60,201 nucleotides of DNA from Clostridiales bacterium (lineage in GTDB: Bacteria; Bacillota; Clostridia; Saccharofermentanales; Saccharofermentanaceae): NCBI GenBank assembly GCA_017513085.1, contig JAFWDK010000033.1, forward strand, positions 1 to 60,201, read 5' to 3'. The notes under the pieces were generated by a model, which worked only from the letters and a program-made list of their open reading frames with translations, was not told where the DNA came from and made no database searches. Positions 8,013 through 16,958 of the stretch are shown one piece after another. A program made the translations under genes and the position numbers. How positions within the stretch are numbered: position 1 is the first letter of the stretch; the number at the start of each line of letters is the position of its first letter.

Positions 8013-11000
8013 TTATGCTACGATCTTCAGCAAACACTTCGCCGTGCGACCATCCGAGGTCTTGGCATACAGATAGGTATTTCCGACACTGACACCGGTA
8101 ACTCTTCCGTTTGTATCTACTGTAGCGACGGAGGTGTTTCCGACTGACCAGGTTACGTCCTGGCCGGCAGGATTCTTGCAGATAAACTGGAAGGTCTGGT
8201 TGACCTTGATGGTTTTTTCAGTATAGGTAATATTCAGCGGTCCCGGATCAACGACTTTGATCAGACACTTTGCGCTGCGACCATCTTCTGTTTTCGCATA
8301 CAGATAGGTATTGCCCACACTCAAGGCGGTCACTTTGCCGTTTTCGTCGACTTTAGCAATGGATGTATTTCCGACCGACCAGACAGGAGTCAGGATGCCT
8401 GCGTTCTTGGCAGTGAAGACAAAACTTTGCCCGAGATAGATCGTCTTTTCAGTGTAGTTGATACCGAGTTTGCCGGGATCGACTATCTTAAGAAGACACT
8501 TTGCTTCGCGTCCATCAGCGCTTCGGGCATAAAGATATGTATTACCTACGCTCTTAGCCGTGACTTTTCCGCTCGAATTTACAGTTGCTACTGTGGTATT
8601 GCCCACAGACCAGGTGATCTTCTGACCGCTTGCGCCGGTGAGTTTGAACGTGAAACTCTGGTTGATATACAGAGTCTTTTCTGAATAATCCAGATGCAGG
8701 GTCGGATAGGTGACCTTAATGAGACACTTCGCTTGGCTGCCGTCAGGAGTTTTGGCATATAGATAGGTATTGCCCACACTTTTGGCTGTGACTTTACCAT
8801 TAGAATCTACTGCTGCGACGGTAGTGTTGCCGGTCGACCAGGTTACTTTCTGACCATTATTTCCGGATACGGAGAACTGATAGTTTTCACCTACTGCGAG
8901 CGTTTTTTCAGTGAAGTTGATCGAAAGACCGCTGACACGGATCAGGCATCTTGCTCTTCGTCCATCAGAAGCTTCGACAGTGATATAGGTGTTTCCAGAC
9001 CCCTTGGCAGTGACAATTCCGGTGTTGTCAACCGTGGCAACCTTGTAATTCCCGGAAGTGTACTTTACCGTCATGCCTTCCGCGTTGCTGGCCAGCAACT
9101 TGAAAGTCTGTCCGGAAGAAAGAGCTTTATCAGTGTTGTTAAGGTTCAAAGGAGCGGCAGCGATCAGCTTCAGGAGACACTTGACCTCCTGACCATCCTC
9201 GGCTTTGGCGTATAGATAGGTGTTGTTCGCAAACTTGGCGATCACTTTTCCGCTTTGTGTGACCGAAGCAACTCCTGTATTACCGACACGCCACGTAATC
9301 TTCAGCCCCTCTGCATTTTGTGCGGTAAAGGTGAAGCTTTCTCCTACGCGGATCGTCTTTTCTGAATAACGGATGCTTAGAGCAGGACCTTTTACAGTGA
9401 CGCTGACATCCTTTTTCAAACTATAGTTGATTCCGTCTGAAGACGCCCTGAATGCAAGCGTACGCTTCGCATTTCCGCTTGCTTTCCACTTGACCGTCCA
9501 GACACGGAAACCGCTGTTGTCTTTGTAGTTAGAAGAACCGGACCAGGTATAGATCTTGTTTCCGCTTTCGGAGTACAAAGTCAGGTATTTGGCATCGGTA
9601 GAGGTGACTACAGAGAACGATACCATCGACCCTGCATCGACTGTTGCATACGTACCATCCACTTCCAGGATCTTCGGCACTGCCTGAGAATCCTTTATAG
9701 CTTGAACCGGTTCAGAGAACGGAGAGAAGTAATAGAAAGTCCTTGCATTGTTTGAGGCATCTACTTTCTCTTCTTTTCTACATGCACGGAGCATGTACCA
9801 GTAAGTGTTACCATCAGCGTCTTCCGAAGGTAGATTTGCCGTTAGGCTTTCCGGAGTATATGCCGTGACAAACTCGTACTCGCCTTTCATATATTTGCTC
9901 CGCCATACCTGCCAGCTATAAAGATCCTGATCGTAGTCTGCGCTCCAGGAAAGTGTTGTCTCGTCGTTTTCGCCACGAGGGGCAGATACCAAGGAAGGCT
10001 TGGCGGCAAGCGACGGATGACTTACAAAGATCTTGGTGATTTCTGAACGCAGATTGTATTCGGCATCTCCGATGGTGCTTGTAACTGTGCAGTACTTCTC
10101 AATATACCCGCGTCGGGAGGTTGTGGAAGCAGAAGAAAACTCTCCGGAAGCAGTAAAGGTATACGAGGGCTGCTTATTCATGTTACCCATGTGCGCTTCG
10201 CCCCAAAGATAGCTCAGATTTTGACCTTCCGCTTCGACGGAAAGCGTGACGCTTTCGCCGTCGCTTACATACAATGCTTTCGGAAGATCTGCCGTGATGA
10301 TCGGTTCATTCTCATTCTTTGAGATTTCAACTGTAACCTGACGGGTGATACCCTTCCACGTAGCAGTAAAAGTGAGCTGCGTGCCGATCGGCGCATTTCT
10401 CGTGATATAAAGTGTATTTATGTGAGAAAAAGAACCGATATCCGAAGTGAGAGTCTGATCACAGGTGATAGTATATTCAGAAGGTGAAAGAGTTGCATCC
10501 GTCGGATAAGGCTGGATGTAATCATCAAGGTCTATGGTGGAATCACGGTCGACAAAAATGAGTGTGTCGATAAAATCAAAGTCTTCTGCAGGAACCTTTT
10601 TCGGCTCGACGGTAACCGTGATGATCTCGGATACTTTTTCTCCCCTTAAGTAGAGGTAGATCTCATATATTCCAGGAAGACTGTTTGTGGCATCGACCTG
10701 CATAGAGACGTTTCCATTTCCGTCTACATTAAATGTCAAAGCCGGAGCATTGTCTTCCGAAACGTCTCCGTAGCCGGAAGAAACGGCATTGGAACATTCG
10801 GAATAGACGTAAAGGATATCGTCCAGACTGTTGGATGGCGTCAGCGAGACAGAACTTAAGTGTGAACGGACTCCTGCTACCACAGTAAAATCCGGGATAT
10901 CGACATAATGAAGAGAAGACATGCCATCGGCGTTAGCTACGTAGATCTCACGGCTATAGCCGAAAATGGCATTCCATGTTATGCCGGCATAAAAAGAATG

Positions 11001-12833
11001 AGGTACTGTGACACCGGAGATATCATCATCGTAGAGAAGGGCGACGAATTGAATCGGCCCGACGCCGGTATCGGTCGTTTTCATAAGTTTTGCATATATC
11101 GTCTTGTAGAAACTATCAGATGACAGTGGTTTTGTGCAAGCCTCATCTTCGAAAAGTCCGGCGTATGCAGCGCCTTTGGAAATATCGAGATGGTCCCCGC
11201 GTATACCTATGAAAGCAGGCGCTTGAGGCCGACTGCTGATATCAACTTTTAACACGTCGCCGATCCGTGGATATTCGCTGTCCGAACGATTGAGGTTCGA
11301 ATAGTTAAGGATCAGATCATTGACTGTATAATCATCCCCGTACCAGATCTCATCCCAACGGTACACGGTACCGGCCAAATGTGTACTTGTTTCTTTGAAT
11401 CGCGTATACACGTAGTAGCGGGATCCATATTGGAAATGGAAGTCGTTGGAAACACAAACATCTGCAATCGTTGTCGGTTGGATCTGCCAGGTATTTATGT
11501 TAGCCAGATCTTTAGCGGATCTGGGAGAAGAAGAAATATAATACTCTTGATCTGTCTTGATGTTGGTCAGATAAACAGTATTAGAGAAACGGGCGAATAC
11601 AGGGTCAGAAGGAACCTTGTGGTTCTGTCCTTTGCCGACCTCGAGCGGCTCGGAGAATAAAACACCTTTTCGTCCCAGCTCCTCATTGTACCCGACGTCG
11701 TTGACGCCGGTTCCATTCTTTTTCCCAAAGCCGATCTTGAGACGGATCCAATCTCCGACATCCCAATCCTGTGGGACGTAAGCCAGATCAAGTTGGCCGT
11801 TGTTGATGATGGATCCGCATGCGCCATCTATGTCTTCAAAACTTCCGTTCGGTGAAGTCGCGTGCTGCCACTGATAATGAAGATATTTACTTAGCTCAGT
11901 CCCGACAGCGATTTCTCCGGTTAGTTCTGCGCTAACAGGCGCGCCGACAGAAGGTGCACTATCGAGCGTTATAGTTCCCTTGATGGGGACAAGAGATTTT
12001 GCGCCTTCGAGGGCGTGGGGACCGGACTGCCTTTTGACATATGAATCATCGGAAGGCTGCCTGTCGTATTCGTCGCCCATCGTATAGATATGGGCATATA
12101 CTCCCCATAGATCTCTTACCTGATTCGGACAGTATTTCTGGATGAATTTCGAGTTAAATATCTTCGAGCAATCGTACTGCAAAGTCTCCTCTGAGGATGT
12201 AATGTAAATCGGATCCCACCAGCCATGACCATCGCCAAAAGATGACGATACCTTTCTTACAGTAGTCATTCCGATCCTGTACGGAAGAAGAGGATCCCAC
12301 GAGTAGTCCGGGCTATCAAACCAGATCGTAAAGTAACAGCCAAGGGAGATCTTATATGTTACGGTCTTTCCGATAAACTCCTCCGGACACTCCCAAACCA
12401 GCATTGTTCCTTCCCAGCGGGCTCGTTCTGGTCGAGGCATAGGAGTTCCGGTTGGTTCATCAATGGCTTCAGGGTCTTCATAACTCCATGAGACATTGGC
12501 TTTTTCTGTGATACGGGTTCCTTCTTTATACCCCATGATATAGAGGGTATACGATTTGTATTTTTTCTTGGAGGAGCCGTATTTATTTTCGGCGTAATCT
12601 TGAATATTGAAAGAACGCATATCTGAAGAAAGAGTTTCCTTGTAGGATTCTATTGTAAGTTCCCACTTGGTGACGTTATCGACTTTCCCCCATGTGACGA
12701 CACCGTCATCGTATACGCGTACATCCGGAATGTCATAGAGCGCCAGTACTTTTTCGGCCATAGTCGAGAAAATGCCTACCATCAACATGATTGATAGTAG
12801 GAGCGCGGTCGCCCTTTTTGCAACTTGCTTCAT
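8013..12833 (-). CDS. Very large secreted protein with six C-terminal Big_2 (Ig-like) modules
   Basis: The product is 1606 residues from ATG 12833, which follows GGGAGG by 7 bases; an in-frame ATG 15 bases upstream overlaps that ribosome site. A signal peptide (KRATALLLSIMLMVGIFS) is followed by a long beta-rich region with Ig/fibronectin-like segments, for example SLVSAPRGENDETTLSW. Six tandem Big_2 modules of about 75 residues form the last 460 residues; each ends like GNTYLYAKTxDGRxAKCLxK. There is no LPXTG motif or C-terminal membrane anchor, so it may be released or held by other interactions. A role in adhesion or matrix is inferred from domain type only. Each terminal module holds a single conserved Cys. 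Confidence 0.88.
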   Translation of the reverse strand: MKQVAKRATALLLSIMLMVGIFSTMAEKVLALYDIPDVRVYDDGVVTWGKVDNVTKWELTIESYKETLSSDMRSFNIQDYAENKYGSSKKKYKSYTLYIMGYKEGTRITEKANVSWSYEDPEAIDEPTGTPMPRPERARWEGTMLVWECPEEFIGKTVTYKISLGCYFTIWFDSPDYSWDPLLPYRIGMTTVRKVSSSFGDGHGWWDPIYITSSEETLQYDCSKIFNSKFIQKYCPNQVRDLWGVYAHIYTMGDEYDRQPSDDSYVKRQSGPHALEGAKSLVPIKGTITLDSAPSVGAPVSAELTGEIAVGTELSKYLHYQWQHATSPNGSFEDIDGACGSIINNGQLDLAYVPQDWDVGDWIRLKIGFGKKNGTGVNDVGYNEELGRKGVLFSEPLEVGKGQNHKVPSDPVFARFSNTVYLTNIKTDQEYYISSSPRSAKDLANINTWQIQPTTIADVCVSNDFHFQYGSRYYVYTRFKETSTHLAGTVYRWDEIWYGDDYTVNDLILNYSNLNRSDSEYPRIGDVLKVDISSRPQAPAFIGIRGDHLDISKGAAYAGLFEDEACTKPLSSDSFYKTIYAKLMKTTDTGVGPIQFVALLYDDDISGVTVPHSFYAGITWNAIFGYSREIYVANADGMSSLHYVDIPDFTVVAGVRSHLSSVSLTPSNSLDDILYVYSECSNAVSSGYGDVSEDNAPALTFNVDGNGNVSMQVDATNSLPGIYEIYLYLRGEKVSEIITVTVEPKKVPAEDFDFIDTLIFVDRDSTIDLDDYIQPYPTDATLSPSEYTITCDQTLTSDIGSFSHINTLYITRNAPIGTQLTFTATWKGITRQVTVEISKNENEPIITADLPKALYVSDGESVTLSVEAEGQNLSYLWGEAHMGNMNKQPSYTFTASGEFSSASTTSRRGYIEKYCTVTSTIGDAEYNLRSEITKIFVSHPSLAAKPSLVSAPRGENDETTLSWSADYDQDLYSWQVWRSKYMKGEYEFVTAYTPESLTANLPSEDADGNTYWYMLRACRKEEKVDASNNARTFYYFSPFSEPVQAIKDSQAVPKILEVDGTYATVDAGSMVSFSVVTSTDAKYLTLYSESGNKIYTWSGSSNYKDNSGFRVWTVKWKASGNAKRTLAFRASSDGINYSLKKDVSVTVKGPALSIRYSEKTIRVGESFTFTAQNAEGLKITWRVGNTGVASVTQSGKVIAKFANNTYLYAKAEDGQEVKCLLKLIAAAPLNLNNTDKALSSGQTFKLLASNAEGMTVKYTSGNYKVATVDNTGIVTAKGSGNTYITVEASDGRRARCLIRVSGLSINFTEKTLAVGENYQFSVSGNNGQKVTWSTGNTTVAAVDSNGKVTAKSVGNTYLYAKTPDGSQAKCLIKVTYPTLHLDYSEKTLYINQSFTFKLTGASGQKITWSVGNTTVATVNSSGKVTAKSVGNTYLYARSADGREAKCLLKIVDPGKLGINYTEKTIYLGQSFVFTAKNAGILTPVWSVGNTSIAKVDENGKVTALSVGNTYLYAKTEDGRSAKCLIKVVDPGPLNITYTEKTIKVNQTFQFICKNPAGQDVTWSVGNTSVATVDTNGRVTGVSVGNTYLYAKTSDGRTAKCLLKIVA
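8016..9395 (-). repeat. Six tandem ~225-bp Big_2-coding repeats
   Basis: The DNA repeats correspond to protein modules with cores such as VTWSVGNTSVATVD and SVGNTYLYAKT. Modules 2-6 (counted from the N-terminal side) are the most alike, and identical stretches between copies, such as the coding for VGNTYLYA, make copy-number change by recombination plausible. Confidence 0.85.
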
Positions 12834-12942
12834 ATATAAACCTCCCAAACCTTGTAGTAATTCTGGAAAAGCACCCGAGACTGATTACACACAGGCCCTT
12901 ACCATATAATAATTTTACAAACGAAAGAATGAGAAAACAAGA

Positions 12943-12985
12943 AAACAAAAACACCTCGTTGTGATGAAACACATCCGAGGTGTCT
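12943..12985 (-). terminator. Terminator after tRNA-Gly
   Basis: On the minus strand ACACCTCG and CGAGGTGT pair around a 17-base loop, followed by TTTTTGTTTTC. Confidence 0.85.
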
Positions 12986-12992
12986 GTGGTAA

Positions 12993-13067
12993 TGGAGCGG
13001 GATACGAGATTCGAACTCGCGACTTTCACCTTGGCAAGGTGACACTCTACCACTGAGTTAATCCCGC
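12993..13067 (-). tRNA. tRNA-Gly (GCC)
   Basis: On the minus strand it begins GCGGGATTAACTCAG, with the anticodon stem-loop CACCTTGCCAAGGTG giving GCC, T loop GTTCGAATC, acceptor end ATCCCGC, discriminator T and encoded CCA. It lies upstream of the large surface-protein gene but is separated from it by a terminator. Confidence 0.97.
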
Positions 13068-13229
13068 GTCTTGAGTCAACATGAGATATTATATTCGCGA
13101 AGGGAGCATCTGTCAACACTTTTTTTCGTTATAGAGAAATACAGAAAAAGAACCGGAGATATCTTTGACCAACCAGTGCTGATTTGCCCGAAAAACGAGC
13201 AGTTTACGCCAAAAGTCAAGATTCTCGTA

Positions 13230-13258
13230 TTGACATAAATGTATAGAAAGGATATATT
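13230..13258 (+). promoter_or_regulatory. Promoter of the fab operon
   Basis: Perfect -35 TTGACA (13230-13235), a 17-base spacer and -10 TATATT (13253-13258). It is the only strong promoter before the six fab genes. Confidence 0.88.
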
Positions 13259-13278
13259 TTGAGTATTAAATAGTTTGA
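13258..13278 (+). promoter_or_regulatory. FabT-like operator dyad at the fab transcription start
   Basis: TTTGA-GTA-TTAAA is a near-perfect dyad overlapping the -10 and start site, followed by another TTTGA half site at 13274-13278. FabT of Gram-positive bacteria binds TTTGAT-type dyads in fab promoters. The position would block transcription. No regulator gene is present in the operon, so the assignment to FabT is an inference from the sequence and context. Confidence 0.5.
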
Positions 13279-13293
13279 AAGGCAAAGTATTTT

Positions 13294-14286
13294 ATGAACG
13301 TCGACACAACTTCTTATGGACGGGTGATCGGAATCGGCAGTTATCTGCCAGAGAAAACACTCACCAATGATGATATGGCGAAGATCGTGGAAACCAGTGA
13401 TGAATGGATCACCGAGCGCACCGGGATCAAGGAAAGACACATTTCCGACCCGGACAAAGATACATCGGAGAGTATGGCAGTCGAAGCTGCTAAGCGCGCT
13501 GTCGCAGATGCGGGGATCGATCCGAAGGAGATCGGGCTCGTTATCGTTGCCTCCACCACTCCAAATGTTCTTTTCCCGGTACTGAGCGCAAGTGTTCAGG
13601 CCGCTGTGGATGCGGATAACGCGATGTGCTTTGATGTGAATGCGGCTTGCCCCGGATTTGTTACAGCTTTTGTTACTGCTCAAAACTATATCAGATCAGG
13701 AATGGTCAACTGTGCCCTGGTCGTGGGTACGGAAAACCTGACTAATTATATTAACTGGGAAGACAGAGGAACGTGCATTCTCTTTGGCGATGGCGCAGGC
13801 GCAGTTGTTTTAAAGGCAGAAACAGATATTGAATATACAGCGCTTATGCGTGCCGCCGGAAAAAGAGGCGAGTGTATGCACTGTGAATCCTATATGCAGA
13901 AGGGAAAAGAGAAGACAGAAGAATTCCTTAAGTCCAACTATATAAATATGGATGGACAGGCTGTTTTTAAGTTTGCAGTGACGGAAGTGCCGAGGATCAT
14001 TGAGGATCTTCTTGCCAAGACAGGGACTTCTGCAGATGAGATCGACTATTTTATCCTGCATCAGGCAAACCGCCGCATCATTGAATCGGTGGCGAAGCGT
14101 CTCAAACAGCCAATCGAGAAATTTCCTATGAATATTGAAAAAACCGCCAATACATCGTCGGCCAGCATCCCAATCCTTCTGGATGAGATGAAGAAAGACG
14201 GCCGTATCGGCGAAGGAAAAAAGAAAGTGGTTATGTCCAGTTTCGGAGCAGGACTCCTTTGGGGTGCTTTTGAAACAGAAATCTAA
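13294..14286 (+). CDS. fabH: Beta-ketoacyl-ACP synthase III
   Basis: FabH condenses an acyl-CoA primer with malonyl-ACP to start fatty-acid synthesis. The 330-residue protein shows the N-terminal GIGSYLPEKTLTN and TGIKERHI motifs, nucleophile Cys119 in NAACPGF, catalytic His in ILHQANRRII and Asn in NTSSASIP. A proline following the active Cys is unusual: most FabH have Thr, Ser or Ala there, which might alter primer preference. It is the first gene of the operon, with AAAGG 10 bases before the ATG. Confidence 0.96.
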   Translation: MNVDTTSYGRVIGIGSYLPEKTLTNDDMAKIVETSDEWITERTGIKERHISDPDKDTSESMAVEAAKRAVADAGIDPKEIGLVIVASTTPNVLFPVLSASVQAAVDADNAMCFDVNAACPGFVTAFVTAQNYIRSGMVNCALVVGTENLTNYINWEDRGTCILFGDGAGAVVLKAETDIEYTALMRAAGKRGECMHCESYMQKGKEKTEEFLKSNYINMDGQAVFKFAVTEVPRIIEDLLAKTGTSADEIDYFILHQANRRIIESVAKRLKQPIEKFPMNIEKTANTSSASIPILLDEMKKDGRIGEGKKKVVMSSFGAGLLWGAFETEI

Positions 14287-14305
14287 GAAATCAGAGGAGT
14301 ACAGC

Positions 14306-15235
14306 ATGAAAACAAGACTTACGGAATTACTGAACATTGAATATCCGATCATGCAGGGCGGTATGGCCTGGGTGGCCGATTATCACCTTGCTGCGGCGGT
14401 CAGTAACGCTGGCGGACTGGGTATCATCGGTTCCGGTGGAGCGGATGCGGATTGGGTAAGAAACCAGATCAAGTGCTGCCGGGAACTGACAGATAAGCCT
14501 TTTGGCGTAAACGTGATGCTTATGAATCCGCATGCGCCGGAGATCGCGGATGTCCTGGCTGAGGAGAAAGTTGCGGTCGTAACGACCGGTGCAGGTTCTC
14601 CGGAAAGATATCTTCCGAAGTGGCAGGAAGCCGGCATCAAGATCATCCCGGTCATTGCCTCCGTCGGTCTTGCCAAAAGAATGGAAAAGCTCGGCGTTGA
14701 TGCAGTCGTGGCAGAGGGCACAGAGTCCGGTGGACATATTGGTGAACTGACGACCATGACTTTGGTTCCGCAGGTTGTCGATGCACTTTCCATTCCGGTC
14801 ATTGCTGCAGGCGGTATAGCAGACGGACGCGGTATCGCAGCGGCCTTTATGTTGGGTGCAGAGGGTGTGCAGTGCGGCACATGCTTCATTCCTTGCGAAG
14901 AAACGAATATTCATCAGAACTACAAAGATCTCGTGATCAAGGCGAGTGATATCGATACGAAAGTCACGGGCAGAAGCACGGGTCATCCGGTCAGAACACT
15001 TCGTAACCAGCTGACTAAACTGTATCTGAAGATGGAGAGTGAGGGAGCTACGCTCGATGAACTCGAACAGCTCTCGCTCGGTTCTCTTAGAAAAGCGGTG
15101 CTGGATGGCGATAAGGAAATGGGAAGCTTTATGGCCGGTCAGATCTCCGGTCTTTTGAAGGATCAGGTAACCGTCAAGGAGCGCATTGTCTCCATGATGG
15201 ATCAGGCAGAACAACTCATGGGAGGAAAGAAATGA
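14306..15235 (+). CDS. fabK: Enoyl-ACP reductase II (FMN-dependent)
   Basis: FabK reduces trans-2-enoyl-ACP, the last step of each elongation cycle, in place of FabI. The 309-residue TIM barrel starts at ATG 14306 after AGAGGAG. Features typical of FabK and nitronate monooxygenases are YPIMQGGMAWVAD at the N terminus, NAGGLGIIGSG, GVNVML, EGTESGGHIGE with the key His, and IAAGGIADGRGIAAA for FMN phosphate binding. Its operon position between fabH and fabD supports FabK over a monooxygenase. The stop overlaps the fabD start by ATGA. Confidence 0.95.
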   Translation: MKTRLTELLNIEYPIMQGGMAWVADYHLAAAVSNAGGLGIIGSGGADADWVRNQIKCCRELTDKPFGVNVMLMNPHAPEIADVLAEEKVAVVTTGAGSPERYLPKWQEAGIKIIPVIASVGLAKRMEKLGVDAVVAEGTESGGHIGELTTMTLVPQVVDALSIPVIAAGGIADGRGIAAAFMLGAEGVQCGTCFIPCEETNIHQNYKDLVIKASDIDTKVTGRSTGHPVRTLRNQLTKLYLKMESEGATLDELEQLSLGSLRKAVLDGDKEMGSFMAGQISGLLKDQVTVKERIVSMMDQAEQLMGGKK

Positions 15236-16167
15236 AAATAGCATTTGTTTATCCGGGTCAGGGTGCCCAAAAGAATGGAATGATGCAGGATTTTTATGAA
15301 AACTGCGACAAGGCAAAGGAGATGTTCGACACAGCTTCGAAGATCAGCGGATACGATATTGCAGACCTTTGCTTTAACGAAAAAGAAGAACTGAATCAGA
15401 CGAAGTACACTCAGGTATGCCTTCTGACGGCCTGCATGGCAGCAACAGAAGTGCTTGAGGAAGAAGGCATCAAGCCGGATGCCACATGCGGACTTTCGCT
15501 TGGCGAGTACACCGCTCTGGTTGCTTCGGATGCGGTACGTTTTGACGAAGCTGTACGTCTCGTGACAGAGCGTGGAAAGATCATGGAAGAAGCCGCTCCA
15601 GATATCGGAGGCATGAGCGCAGTCATCGGTATGGACGAAGAGAATCTCCGTTCGGCCATCCAGGGCATCGACGGCGTTTATGTAGCCAACTTCAACTGCC
15701 CGGGTCAGATCGTGATCACAGGCTACAAAGAAGCCGTTGAAAAAGCCGGAGAGGCTTTGAAAGAAAACGGGGCGAAGCGTGTTATTCCGCTGAAGTGCAG
15801 CGGTCCTTTCCATTCACCGATCATGGCGGATGCCGGACACAAACTCCGTAAGTATATCGATGAGCTTCATCTCGAAGATCTGTCTGCACCTTATGCTGCA
15901 AACCTGACCGGTGATCTTGTGACAGATAAGAATCAGATCCCGGAGCTCCTTGAAAAGCAGGTCAGCGGTTCTGTCAGAATGCAGCAGGATCTGGAATCCC
16001 TCGCAAGAAACGGCGTAGATACATTTATCGAGATCGGTCCCGGCAAGACGATCTCCGGTTTCGTAAAGAAGACATTGGAAGGTGTAAACATTCTCAATGT
16101 GGAAACACTCGATGACGTAAAGACCGTCGTTTCGAAGGTCAAAGAACTTGCGGAGGCAGCACAATGA
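15232..16167 (+). CDS. fabD: Malonyl-CoA:ACP transacylase
   Basis: FabD loads malonyl groups onto ACP. The 311-residue sequence has the opening FVYPGQGAQKNGM, the nucleophilic elbow GLSLGEYTALVAS with the active Ser, and His in CSGPFHSPIM. It is coupled by 4-base overlaps to both fabK upstream and fabG downstream, so the three proteins are translated together. Confidence 0.97.
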   Translation: MKIAFVYPGQGAQKNGMMQDFYENCDKAKEMFDTASKISGYDIADLCFNEKEELNQTKYTQVCLLTACMAATEVLEEEGIKPDATCGLSLGEYTALVASDAVRFDEAVRLVTERGKIMEEAAPDIGGMSAVIGMDEENLRSAIQGIDGVYVANFNCPGQIVITGYKEAVEKAGEALKENGAKRVIPLKCSGPFHSPIMADAGHKLRKYIDELHLEDLSAPYAANLTGDLVTDKNQIPELLEKQVSGSVRMQQDLESLARNGVDTFIEIGPGKTISGFVKKTLEGVNILNVETLDDVKTVVSKVKELAEAAQ

Positions 16168-16898
16168 CAAAAACAGCTATTGTAACCGGTGGATCCAGAG
16201 GCATCGGACGCGCGACCGCGATCGAGCTGAGTAAGATGGGCATGAATGTAGCGGTCATCTATCACGGTAATCAAGACAAAGCGAATGAGACTGTTGATGC
16301 CTGCAAGGAAAACGGAGTAGAGGCGATCGCTATTCAGTGCGACGTCAAAGACAATACGGCAGTAAGCGTAGCGATTGAAAATGTTCAAGAAACATTCGGT
16401 TCGATCGATGTTCTGGTCAATAATGCGGGCGTGACCAAGGATGGTCTCCTGCTTCGCATGAGTGAGGAAGATTTTGATACGGTCATCGATACGAACCTCA
16501 AGGGCTGTTTCTTTTTCAGCAAAGCTTGTGCTGCGGTCATGATGAAACAAAGATCCGGAAAGATCATCAATATCGCTTCGGTAGTCGGTATTTCCGGAAA
16601 TGCCGGACAGGCAAATTATGCTGCTTCAAAGGCAGGAATCATCGGCTTTACCAAGTCCTTGGCAAAAGAACTCGGTTCCCGTGGCATTTGTGTAAATGCT
16701 GTGGCTCCGGGTTTTGTGGAAACGGATATGACCGAAGTCTTGAGTGACAAAGTCAAGGAAGCGCTCATGAACAATATCCCGCTGAAGCGTACCGCCAAGC
16801 CGGAAGATATTGCCAATGCGATCGGATTTCTGGCTTCAGAGAAAGCTGACTACATCACCGGACAGGTACTGACTGTCGATGGTGGCATGTGCATGTAA
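16164..16898 (+). CDS. fabG: 3-oxoacyl-ACP reductase
   Basis: This 244-residue short-chain dehydrogenase uses NADPH to reduce beta-ketoacyl-ACP. Visible motifs are the cofactor loop TGGSRGIGRA at residue 7 on, NNAGVTKDG, the catalytic Ser in IASVVGISGN and Tyr-x-x-x-Lys in NYAASKAG, and the C-terminal GQVLTVDGGMCM. Length and end match FabG closely. It overlaps the fabD stop by 4 bases. Confidence 0.97.
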   Translation: MTKTAIVTGGSRGIGRATAIELSKMGMNVAVIYHGNQDKANETVDACKENGVEAIAIQCDVKDNTAVSVAIENVQETFGSIDVLVNNAGVTKDGLLLRMSEEDFDTVIDTNLKGCFFFSKACAAVMMKQRSGKIINIASVVGISGNAGQANYAASKAGIIGFTKSLAKELGSRGICVNAVAPGFVETDMTEVLSDKVKEALMNNIPLKRTAKPEDIANAIGFLASEKADYITGQVLTVDGGMCM

Positions 16899-16958
16899 GA
16901 TAAGATGCCGGCTAAGTGATGCACGCCGGACAAGAAGAATAAAGGAAGGTAATAAACC

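Noticed and set aside
8016..9395. Regularly spaced similar sequences considered as a CRISPR array
   Set aside because: The period is about 225 bases, and the repeats are protein-coding Big_2 modules.
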